DNA from: Phoronis ovalis
Taxonomy: Eukaryota; Phoronida; Phoronidae
Length of the DNA stretch: 27,535 nucleotides
Reading direction: 5' to 3'
Assembly (NCBI GenBank): GCA_028565635.1
Contig: JAOXYB010042726.1
Coordinates: forward strand, 1 to 27,535
Below are positions 1 through 12,400 of this stretch, in pieces. A program made the position numbers and the translations under genes. The notes beneath the pieces were generated by a model. The model saw only the letters and a list, made by a program, of their open reading frames with translations, did no database searches and was not told the origin of the DNA. The first letter of the stretch is position 1. Each line of letters begins with the position of its first letter.

Positions 1-370
1 AACACAACCACCCACAATTTTTTATTTCAACTGCCTTCCCCCCCCCTCCCCCACTTTTTTTACTGGAACAGCCCTAAGAAGGTGCAATGGTGACATTGAG
101 AATAATTCCTGCCTTATAAAACTTTATAATAATTTTACACAAATATATTAAAAACTATTACAAAGTCATTGTTACTAAAAATCAAATCTTCTATTCACAT
201 GCTTTGACAAATTTTAATTACCCTATTTTATAGAACTTACAATTTGAAAGTAAACTAAGGAAAAAAATTTGATGGTATGACAGGCTTCCCTAGTACAATA
301 AATATAACAAGTTGATGATTAGTTAAATTTTATGCTGTGCACACTAAAAACCGATAACCATATATTGTAC
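1..370. other. CEP192 intron, no coding signal seen
   Basis: AT-rich intron sequence with a C-rich homopolymer tract near 39-53. No frame here resembles the next part of CEP192, so the following exon is probably outside the window. Confidence 0.5.
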
Positions 371-455
371 CTGGAATTCAGTCGCACTGCCTCTGATTCT
401 TAGGCTAAGTTTCATAAGGTGCTTTGAGTTATTGCATAATATCACTTTTTGCTGC
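371..455 (-). CDS. CEP192: CEP192 coding exon 25, last one visible
   Basis: 85 bp, phase 2 in, 0 out; acceptor AATTATTTTTAG, donor CAG|GTACAA. QQKVILCNNSKHLMKLSLRI, then RGSATEFQ, matches human LQKLALRNNSASTTQHLRLL and IRGQDQDCFQ. Found only by following the homology and phase from exon 24. The gene must continue to the left of the window. Confidence 0.85.
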
Positions 456-3400
456 CTAAAAATAATTAAAATACATTAACAAAATTATTCCCAGTTTTAA
501 TGCCGAGTGCAATTGTTCACAAGTCCCCTTCCCAGTGCTCACTGGTGCCAATCTTTCTATTATAATTGTAGATTTTACAAATTGACTCAATCATAAAATT
601 TGGCAAATTAATTCAAAGTCTTGTGATACTGGAATAAAAATCATATCATCGACAACATTAATAAATCTTCTGCTGCACTTGTGCATGTTCATAGGTGGAG
701 GCAAAAATGTGTATACATATATTATAATGGAATTCTGGAAAATCTTGCATGCATTTATTAATGAAATAGTTAAAATCGTGTATACAGTTGTGACGGTATG
801 CGGAAAATCAGGTATACATTTATAATGGAATTAATTAATCATGAGGATATTTATAACAGAATGGGAAAATCATGAAGACATTTATAGTGAAATGGCAAAA
901 TTATGCAGACATTTATAATGATATGGGAAAATCATGAAGACATTTATAATGGAATGGGAAAATCATGAAGACATTTATAATGGAATGGGAAAATCATGAA
1001 GACCTTTGTAATGGAATGGGGAAAATATAGCAGACATTACATATTTTATAGTAATTACTGTCATAGCAGATCATTACAATAAACCTACTTAGCCTGTCCT
1101 AGAGGGACTCCACCCCAAGCCAAGAAATGTTTGTTGCTAAGTAATGTAGGTCCAGGAGTCAGCATAGCTTGTACAATCTTCTGTTGACTAGGACTCATTT
1201 GTTCTCTTTCTAATATGTGCCCTTCCAGCTCCAGCTCATAAGCACGACCATTAGGTTCAATAAACAAGATAAGTTGACTGAAATATATTTAAATGCAGTG
1301 TTAGGATTCAATTGTTGCCAGTCAAGTTTCTATAGAGGTTACTCAGTCAGTTACAGCCATAAAGTTTGAGAAATTATACCACAAATTTAAATTGAAAACT
1401 AAACTGTTACTTATTACTGTATAACTACCTAAGATATTCCATTTTTTCTTTACATTTAGGTGTAAACTTCACAACAACTTCTGCATCTTGGTTGGGCTCT
1501 ATTTTCACATGACTAGGCAAGAGAGTAAAGTGTTCATCAAATTCTGTGACACATAATGAGATCTGCAGAGGAATGTTTCCAGAATTTCTGATTGGTAGAA
1601 GGGTTGTAATAGGTTCCCCAATGTCAGTTTTAAGAGTGATTTTCTGAAAAAAAAAGTAATATTACTGTGATAATTTATTGATTAGCCCACAAGAAACCAT
1701 AGAAAAGTGAAGGTAGCACAAAATTGTTGTGCTTCGTTAAGTAACAATATTCAACAATTATGAATTGTGACTGTTTCAAGTAATAATCTGGTTTTGCAGC
1801 ATAGGTAATATTACTACATCCTATGCTTCTATTTTTCAGAAAGTTTTCCAATGTTTATATTAAGATCATTAGCCCTTCCACTGTTCTTGAGATCATATTT
1901 CCCTGGTAGCGCCAAGACTGTAGACAAAATCCTGGATGTACCTCAGGGTGAGTTTCCTATGTTGTGTCCCATTTAGTTTTCTTCTATATACAGTAGCTGA
2001 TACATCTACTATTGATCTCATAATGTATAAATAATCGAAATTCCGCAAAAACTTTGGAAAAAACATAATTTCCTTCAAGGCACCTGAATAAAAGTGAAAA
2101 CGGCGACACCACCTAATGTAGAACGTGGTATTTTGAATTTTTCAAATGCTCATTTTTTTGTGAAAAATGTTTTAAAAACTTGGACGTAAAATCAACCAAT
2201 CACTCGCTTTACATGGGAAACCAACACTCAAGGAAAACGGTGGAAATGTGCATATCAACTGAGAAGTACACCATCTGTGTAAATAATATTTTGTCTAGCA
2301 CTTGCGTAACATGAACTTTACTAAGGGACATTCCCAAAAAGTAGCGAGAAGCATGCCGCTGAAAAGCAAACTATCCGATTATACCAAACAAGTCATAAAT
2401 AATATTTTGAAACTTCACGAGGATAAAAATGTTTTACATGTCACATAGAAACACTGTGATAATCATCACACAGTGATTCTACACATTTCGTATATTTTGG
2501 CATTGTCCCTTGTGCATAAAGCTCTTCTAACTAACCTCCTTATGATTTTTGGCAACTTCTAGTGATAATATTTGTTTTCTATGCCAAATATCCGTCCAAA
2601 ATTTGTAAACATTTTTCATAAAAAAGTGAGTATTTGAAAAATTTAAAATACCACATTCTACACTAGGTGGTGTCGCCGTTTTCACTTTTATTCAGGTGCC
2701 TTGAAGGAAATTATGTTTTTCCCAAAGTTATTGCGGAATTTCAATTATTTATACAATATGAGATCAATAGTAGCATAGCTATTCATACTTTTAGCTTACT
2801 TTCTATTCCAACATAAATTAAGTTGAAAGCTGAATATTGCTCATTTGTTAAGTAAAAATGTTTCACTATATCAAAAGACCTTAATTACAGATGAATCCTC
2901 AGTTCTTTCTGAAATGACCAGAACAGCTTCCTGGTACATTGGCAACTTCTGAAAAGACTTATGAAAGTCCTGTGATAAGACCGAAAGCTATCTTTTTAAA
3001 GTTTTATTGGATTAATTATCTTACTGAAGCAACATGTCATAAATGAACAATCATTCTGATAGCCACCGTCTATCATTATAGCTAGACATACCTCTAAGCT
3101 TCTAGGTATATGTAGACGTGCACTTCCTACGATAGCTTTCATTGTTAGACAGCAGATGGAAGCATCCGGTGATGGAGAGTCTACTTCAATGTCGATGCGA
3201 GCACTGTGCTCTTCGGGAGCGGCAAACAAACTACCTACAAAGATGAGCAAAATGTGTAATGTAACATTAAGCAAACTGTGAGCGGTACGAACTTAGCTGG
3301 GTGTTCATAACTCAGGTAATATTCACAATGTTAGGTTTTAGCTGTAATCTTGCAAACAGAAGCATCTTAGAATTGCTGTCTGTTTTAAAGTATTCGGAGT

Positions 3401-6400
3401 CCTCACCTTTGTCATATCGTTGGGGAGCTTGAAAATGAACTCCAACCTGCCCAGTCTTGACTAAAGATTCCGTACTCTCTTTGTTTCCCTCAAGAACTAA
3501 ATTGACAATAGATCGAGCTAAAGTTGAAATTATCGGTCGTGCAGTATTTGAAACAATGGAGGTGTTACTGGTATTGCTGTTAACTGGATCAAATGTGAAG
3601 CAGTGCCAAGAGGACTTATTCTATAATTAAAGAAAACAAAATACTGAATGATTTCTTTTTTAATAAGTGATATCAGTAAATTTTCCCTCAGCTTTATATT
3701 TCTGCATATGTGGTACTTTTCATCTAATAGTCTTACAGTTACGTGTACTTCTCTGCATCAGCACAGCAGTTTTAAAGTTAATGTTAAAATTCTGCGAAAC
3801 CGTGGACGTGCTGCACATATCCCCACCCATTATATTCAAATGTTTCTCTGAAGCTTGGACTTATTCTTTGAAAACTTTATTTAATAATAAAAGATATTAA
3901 TACATCTACTTACGGCAGATATTGTGAGCCTAATCGGTACTTTGGCTAAGCCTCTGTTGACTAGTGTGATAGGCATAACCTTATTACAACCCCACGGCAT
4001 CTCTCCAAAATCAACCAATCTATCTCCTTCTGTAATAATCTAGAATTTAAAGGAAAAACATTTAGTTTGAGGTTTGAGGTTATGCACCTAGTAAATGTTT
4101 TTTTCAGCACTTCTTAATGCACATAGAGGCAATATGATACACAGTAGTTCTCACCCTGGGGCAGCAACTGCTCACAAGTGTTTGTACTATGACTTAAGTA
4201 TTAGATTTCAAACCTAAAACTGTGAGACAAAAACAGTGAAATGACAAGAAAATAGCCTAGTTCAGAAGTACTTGAAAGCCAAACCATATTGCATGGTTCG
4301 TGTAAGGCAAAACAAATGCGAAATGAGAACAATTATTTAATCAACTGATTTCTTATACAAACCGTTGCAAACATCACAAAGTTTACCTGAATGTTCGGCT
4401 TCTCTGCTACAGCTTGTATGTTGACAATGCAAGGTACTCTGTCAGGTTCCAGCGGAAGGTCCGACACCACGGGACTAGGAGAAATTTCCAGCTGTGCAAT
4501 GTACACACCTGGTTGCTTAGGCATGAACATCACCTATTAAAGAACACATGTATCTATGGTTTGATATCTAAATATGAACTAAAAGGTAAAGAGCAGCTTA
4601 TTCAACAACAGCCATTACATACATATCACTCACCTAAAACACGATGGTTACATGTATTACAAAGTACACAACACACAAGTATCTTAAACCACAATGCATT
4701 ATTGCAAAGTGACTGGTCACTGGAACAGCAGCAATGCTTAACACTGGATTAACAATGCATCCAGTCATCGTAGAATATGTATGCAATCAAATGTGTGGGT
4801 TCCAAAAACAATTTAAGCTCTTGAGTCGTTATGTTATAATTGTCTGGGGTCATAAGCTCTTGAGTCATAATGTTATAATTGTCTGGGGTCACAAGCTTTT
4901 AAGAAAGACCCACAATACTGCTTAACGCTCCTTGTCAATGCTCCGCACCATCACACTTCTTTAAATCAAGCTTTTTACTCAGAATAAACAAAGACCACAC
5001 CCGTTTCTAATATATAACATGCACGCACGCATACACACACAATATATGAAGTATTTCCTGACCATGTGTATCAGAAGCAAACGTGACATCGAAAATCTGC
5101 ATTTTATTCACAGTTTCTCTTTCTTGGCTTTTAAGGGGAGCAGCCATAATATTTTTCTAAGCTACAAATACTTTAATTTTAGCATACCTTTAGTTCTTCA
5201 GTTGAATTCGGTTCTACAATAGTCTTTTCTTTTAGCTTGAAAGACTCGATGCCAAACAAATTCTGATCACTGCTATCAATTCTCAGACTGGAAATCCTTA
5301 AGGAACACTGCACCCAACGATGAGTTGGGTTCTGTATCTTCAGTGTGGTCTGTGTAGACAATCCGATACAACAAACTTCTGAGAATCTCAGTTCTGGCGG
5401 AGACACGATTGTTGCTCTAGGACTGGCTGGAATGACGGAGGATGGCAAGAAAGGCACTCCTGTCAACACAAGGTAATATTGCTTCTGTAATACTTACTTA
5501 CTTAATGCTAACAGTCTTGACAATTATGCTGAAATGGTAGCCATGTAATACTGTCTATAAGGCAGTATACACAAAAATGCCTAATTTTCTGTTTTGGTTT
5601 TCTCATACTCGTATCTTATAAATGAATCTTCCAAGCAGTGATTACAGTAACCATTATGCAGTGAAAAAACAGAGAAACATTTCAACAAGTCTTAACTGCA
5701 CCTAACACTGTAAACCAAAATTTTAACCTACCCATTCTTGACGGAACTCGATCACCTAGAACCGTAGAAGCAGAAAATGGAACGACTGGTGGCATCGTTG
5801 GCCATGTTCCATAACTTGGCATGTAAACATTTGAATGATGTTGTACGTATCCTCCAACAGATGGAGCAACAGCAGGCACATTTGGATAGACCCCAACACC
5901 AGGGGTATATGGATACATATTAGGCATAACTCCACTGTTTACAACTCTGGTTTCCTGGGGATAATTGTGCACTTGATTTGAATGTATATTTTGAGCAGGA
6001 AAAGTAGCACTTTGTGAAGAAAAAGCTTCTATACTCGGTGACCTTGGTGCAAAATAGGACTGAATTTCTTCCGTAGGAGTGTACCCAAATCTGTCACTAG
6101 GTGGTGCTGAATATCCAGCAGAGACAGCATCTCCAAAGCCTAGCCTTCTTCCCACATTATTTAAAGATGATCGGCCTTGTTGATCAGAATAATATGCTGA
6201 TTCCATAGAGTCCCGTACAGTCTGTGTCGATGAGAATTCTGTACGAGACATTCTAACTGCTTGAGGACTAGGTGACACTATACCAATGCTCGAATGTTTA
6301 GATGCTCGTGGTGATCTCGTTTTGTTGAAAGGCGTCTTTGTTCTTGGAGACCTTGGCGACGTAGAAGTCTTACCAGCTGGCGACTTTGACCTCGATAATC

Positions 6401-9400
6401 TTGTTCTGGGAGATCTGGACTTTTTAGGTGATCTTGATTGTTGAATTTCCTCAACAATGGAAATCCTGCTGGAAGGAGACTTCGACCTTGATAATCTTAT
6501 TCTAGGAGATATTGACTGTTTAGATGGTGAGCCAGGTTTTGAAATTTGCTCCGCTAGGGACTTGGAACTACATTTAGATGATTTTGGAGATATTGACCTT
6601 CTATCCGGATGATACATTGAACAGCTTTCAACGTCATCTTTCATGCTTCTCGATGTTACAGAACTTGGTCTAGGTGATACCCATGATCCCTTTTTAACCG
6701 TTTGCTGGAGAGGGGACAGATCACTTCTGCCTTTAATAAGTGAACTTCGATCCCGAGCAGGACGATTGAATTTTTCGACATGATCAATTACACTGTCTTC
6801 GCTACTAGATTCCGACTCAACTTCAGTTTGAAATCGAGCTAGGTATTCAGCATGTTTACTTGGCAACACAAAAGATGCAGCATCGGATTCATTTAAAGTA
6901 TGATTAGTCTCAGATACATCAAATCGATGAACTTTTTCAAAGTCTTTTTGTGATCCCATAGAATGCACACCAGTTGTAGGAACAGATATTGTACCTTTTC
7001 CAGATTGCGTGTGAGTCTTATTGCTTGCATTGTTTTTTCTGTTTACCTGAGCTGGTGCATGACAAGACATTTGGCGCTCATCTTCAGTTTGCCTCAGTAC
7101 CTCAGGTACCTGATGTGTTCTAAGGTATTCATCTTCACACTGCTTCTGTGTCTCAGGTTGACTACGTTTCCTTGCGTCAGGTGCTTGATAACTCTGTTGG
7201 TATTTAGCTTCGCTTTGTTTTTGCTTCTCAGATACTTGATGAGTTCTTTGATAATCATCTTCACTATGCTTTTGTGTCTCAATTAATTTCTCATAGTAGT
7301 AATCTCTCTCAATGTAATCATTTCCATTCTCAAAAATTTGCCTTTTTACATTTGTAGGAGACTTCAATTCATATCTTGGATCTTGGTTGTGAAAATATAT
7401 ATCTTCATATTTATCTTCAAGTGAGGGTTTCCTACCTATATCGTTATCATCCTTGGCAACGTCAATTCTTTCACTAGCATTTACATTTATATCGCTAGTA
7501 ACATCAGCACCTCTTAGTTCATCGCGGGTGAGACTTTGTTTTTGAAACAGCTTATTCTGACTAGGTGTTTTTCCTTTATTATGCGATACTAATCTGCTAT
7601 CTTTTAATGAGTCTATTGTTTTTCCAGACGTGGTATCAACTTGTACTCCTTCTCCAGAACTTATCTCAAGTTCTGCAAGAAGTTCTCTGTTGTTATTTAA
7701 CACAATGTCATCCACCTGTTGATGCTTAGACCCATAATTCATTTTTTTATTTTTCTGGCCGAAATCTTTGTCTAAAAGTGTTGGCTCTAAATGCTTACTT
7801 TTACTGTATTTTGTTTCTTTATACAGTGAATCAGAGTCCGATGTATATTTCTCGACATTTTTTTGTTCCAGCACATTATTATTTTCATAAAAATCAGAAA
7901 TGACATCATCTATCGCAGGTTTACAGCTCTCCTGCTTGTGAGATTTTGGTACTGGTATACGAGCGGGTGTTTGCTGACTAGTTTTGCTGGCGGTTTTTTT
8001 GGAATGTTTTACTGGAATTTTAGACTTGTGTTCTAATACCGACTCTTGCTCTTTCCGTTTTACATCCTTGCATGCCTGCTGTCGAACATGAGACCTTTCT
8101 GACGCTTGTTTGCACTTGTTATCACTGCCCTCATTTCTATGTAATGATGGTCTACTAAAAACTTTGTTTCTCCTGTCTGCATTATTAGTACTGTCAACAA
8201 ACTTGTCTTTTACAACAGTAAATTGACCAGCTGTCTCTTCTTCAACAAATGTTACTTGCTGTGTTTTCAGTTCATCACTAAGTTTGTTTTCAGATCTTTT
8301 ATTAGTTTTAGATTTTTCCTCTTCTTTCTGATTGGCTTCCTCTATTTGCTGCTGCTGCGGTGCTCTTTTTTGGGCAGCCTGATCATTAGACATTTGCATA
8401 ATTAACTCCGCCAATTCTTGTGGTTTTGCACTTAAAGCAGCTGATGTGACTAATCTGCTGATAGCACTAACATTAGCATAGCCTGTTTTATCAGCAAATG
8501 GTGTATTTGTCTGACTGTCTAACAGGGTTCTTTCTCCACCGCTGATTTGTTGCACAGGAGTTTCAGTATTCCTCTCTTCTTTATTTTCGTTCTCAGATGT
8601 ACCGGGATAAATGTCTTCATTCTGGGATGACAACACTTCATCTTCCTCAATTTTGGCAAAAAGTTTGTCAATTTCTTTCCTTTGATATTCAGAAGCAAAG
8701 ACAGGACTGTCATATAGATCATCCATGATGAATGTTGCATCTTTTACACTTTCAGCATCAGATGACTTATAACCGTGTTTTGACTTGTTTACCGTAGAAC
8801 TTTGTGATTCTTTCCTTGCATCAGCTCTCTGTTGATCTAGAAAACATGAAAAATATAATTATGGTACGTTATATGTTGACAGTTCCATATTTGGCCCAAG
8901 GTTTTAATTTCCCATGTCCATGTGCAAGCTATACTATTATTAAAAACAGCCAGTGTTTTTGAAACAATAAATGGTTTTCAATTGCCAACTGCTGACATAT
9001 TAAAATCTGTGTTCATTTTCGGTTTATTGATTTGTTTGAAGGGATTTTAGATTGTTCCAAATGTAAAGTCAACATACCTTCTTGTTTACAGGTTGCATCT
9101 TCGTTTATGTCACTCAGCCTTGGAGAGGTAATGTCAATCAGTGCAACAGGCTTCCTATTACTTGGAGGAGTAATTATTTTACTTCCAAATGTGGGCTATA
9201 AAAAATGTACTTTCATTTACCATGTACATATAGTATGTAGTGATTTTTTTCATGTCAAATCTGGCAGATGATCCTAAAGCTATCTATTAAAGCAGAAAGC
9301 ATAAAATCCTTTTGCATCAAACTTATTTCAATTTGATCAAGGCCATTACAATTACATAACATACAGATAGTTAAAATACAGAATCTGATAAAACCTACCC

Positions 9401-12400
9401 GAGGAGCTTTATCATCATCTCCAAGGGACCCTAAAGCACCCGTTCTCGTCTGCATAAATGTGCCAATAGAAATTCTCATATGTTTTGAACTGTCCGAATC
9501 ATTCTGGCTGTCACTTAACCATGGGGCTTTTATTTCTTGTTGACTGTGAAATGACCAGCTAGTCATATCCTGTCTTGAATTTTCCTGTCAGCACAAATTC
9601 ATAATATGAACAATGCATTATGGCCATTTTAATATTGGTGTACTGTTAGGATTTTTTTGTAATGTAGCTCAAGTGCTGTTTTCAACTTTTTCTAATTTTG
9701 TTGTGTGTAATTGCTATCAGTGCCCCAGACATTGCAGCCTCATGATCACCCCTCATTCGGATGGAGGACAAAAGGCTGGGAGGCACCTCTGCGAAGCCAT
9801 GTGACCTGGTGGCGCTTCATATCTGGGGGAATCTGGGTCATGTTTATTACTACATTAGATTAATTTCCATTTAAGGAAACGTATAAATAAACACACATGT
9901 ACTACTGTGTGAGCTTTATTGTTGGTTGTAACTGCCAAGAAGTAGCAGCAAGATTTATGAAAACGTGTGCACAAACACATTCTATACAAAACCCTGTTGT
10001 GGGGATGTCATGCCAGAAGGAAATCCAGTCAGTTCAAAAGCAACACAACCATTCCAAATACTGGATAAGTTACAGTACCTGAACTACCAGGTTTTCTTTC
10101 TCAAATTCTTTTTGATCTTCTTCCAGCATAACCAAGCCTTGATCTGTAGAAATTTCAAATCATAAATCCATATTAACTTGACAGTATAGTTAAAAACACA
10201 ATATTTCAGCGACATCTTTGTAGAACATAGCATTTTCTATAAATAAAGTGTTTTTACTTGTAAAAAAACAAGTGAAATTTCTTGTTTAACAGAAGCATTG
10301 GTAGCTGTGTCCATGGAAGCATTACAAATTAGAAAATGTCTAGATCAGCAGTTAATATTTGCATGGTATTTCAATCTTATTAACCAAATACACTTATTAC
10401 CTCCACTCAAAAATTGCTCATCATCTTCAAAATTCTCAGCAAATTCTACACCATTACTATCAAAGGGATTATTGACACAGTTGTCTGCTTCTTCCCCAAA
10501 GGCTGATTTAAATGCCAAGTCAGTCACATACTCTCCCACTTTGTTTTGGTACACATTGCCTGAAACATTACAATTTCCTTATACTACGTCTGCACTTAAC
10601 ATATAGTATACAACTTTTCACTACGCGTGCAATTTCATGAAAGTTAGAATCTTACCTGGCTAAATTTGAATATAATGCAATTTAGAAAACACGGTTGTCC
10701 AACATCCACAGATTATCACACACATTTTTAATTCACATAAATCATTTTATACAGACTCTGTTTATGGGACACTCACCACCAGTTCGCCTACAAGTGACAC
10801 TCACTAAGTTCGTTGAACACTCACCTTCTTTATGTTGCTTAGGTGCATATAAAATTAGAAGGTGGGTGTTCACCGGAATTGGTGAGTGTCACTTGTAATA
10901 TGTCCATTCTAGACTAACTTGTGGTGAGTGTCCAATGATTCCAGTTCGCATAAAAATTTAGTTAGATGAAAAACGATTGTATATTATAATCGGTAGATGT
11001 CATACAGCCCCGGACAAGTACAAAACATAAAAGCGTACAAAGGTTAAGCCTAATGGCACATACCTGTCTCATTCGCCTCTGATGTAACACTTGATCCACG
11101 TGGACTAGTGCCTAAATCAAAGTCTCTAAATAATTGTCTTTCATCAGAAGGTTCCTTCAAACCATCAGTGAAGCCTGGACTTCCATGGTAAGCCTAAGAA
11201 ATGATATAAGCACTCGTGAAAAAAATTACATATTTCTTTTGCCCAATTTAGTCTTAAACTGTCAGAAATTAAATCAACATAGTCCAACAAGTTAAAGTAC
11301 CAGTCAGAATAAATTATTAACACTTGACAGTTTAAGTTGAAACTTGGGTTAATTTTGAAAAGAATTAGCTTAAGAATTATGACTTATCTGTCACATGATT
11401 ATGTAATCTATATGAAGCCACTTTGTATAAAAACTCTTTTTTTCAAAATATAAATTTTAAAAAATATGTCCAGCACCCTGCAGATACAAAGATGAAAGTT
11501 GGTCACCGTTTACTTCCAACAGCCAACTCGAATGAGGTCTATCAGATCTGTTTCTAAAGATGTTGGAGTCAGAAAAATGAAAAAATTCTTGTAGTTTAAT
11601 TTTGAAGAACCATAACTTTTGGTTGAAACAAAATTTTTAAAAGCTGTGACAATCTTTTGAAGATTTTATTTGAAATTAATTTTGGCCAAATATGAACTTT
11701 GTTTCTCCAAGGGCTTGGACTTTATATTTTGTAGTTCGACTTTTCAAATAAGTGAGTTTTTGCCCAAAATCGCCACTTTATTGATTACATAATCCAAGTC
11801 AGATATGAAAAATAAATGTCCACAGTTTTGCAGTTAGTACTTGCCAAAAATGTATACTTTTATTATGTTACCTTTTAATTCAACTGCTCAAAATTTGACA
11901 TGAAGTCTACAGTTCCAAGAAGTTGTGCTGAAATATTCTCTCCATCTTAAAGTTAAATTTAGTTTAACATGCAAACTTAGCACTTGAAATAACTTTCATC
12001 TCAACACTTATATACATGTAAATGTTAACTCACCCATGAGTTTTCCAGCATATTTTCGGGGGTTAATGTGCGATCAACATCATCTCCCTGGTGAGGACTC
12101 TGTTCTGTAGATCGAAACTGTCCCTCGTTCGAAGTTACTCCAGCCTGCATTCCTGGGAAAACGTCTTCTAAGTGGAATGAACTTTGATCTTGAGCCCAGA
12201 GTGATGATTGTAGTGTGTTGTTTGCCATAGATGCTGCAGAAGACTGGGAGTTATAGTTGGTAGCAGCTAGAAACTGTGAGTCTAACCTTGAATCAGTTCC
12301 CAAATCATCATCCTACAGAGAGCATAATAGTGTAAATAAATAGACTACGGTGGCTATTAAAGCATAATCTGACAGCATAATATCATATACAGTATATTTG

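Noticed and set aside
1893-2078. Minus-strand 61-codon frame
   Set aside because: It spans the left inverted repeat of the MITE, and similar sequence in the other arm shows it is repeat DNA with no known protein.
3648-3900. Hydrophobic plus-strand frames (MISFLISDISKFSLSF...)
   Set aside because: They lie in an AT-rich intron, which yields Phe/Leu/Ile-rich frames by chance; no start context or homology.
8726-8726. Met at 8726 as the start of a separate 1,014-residue protein
   Set aside because: The frame stays open upstream to a splice acceptor at 8837 and continues in phase into exons matching CEP192, so this Met is internal.
9718-9840. GC-richer patch as an exon
   Set aside because: No frame fits the CEP192 phase (exons 14 and 15 join directly in phase 0), and nothing is recognised.
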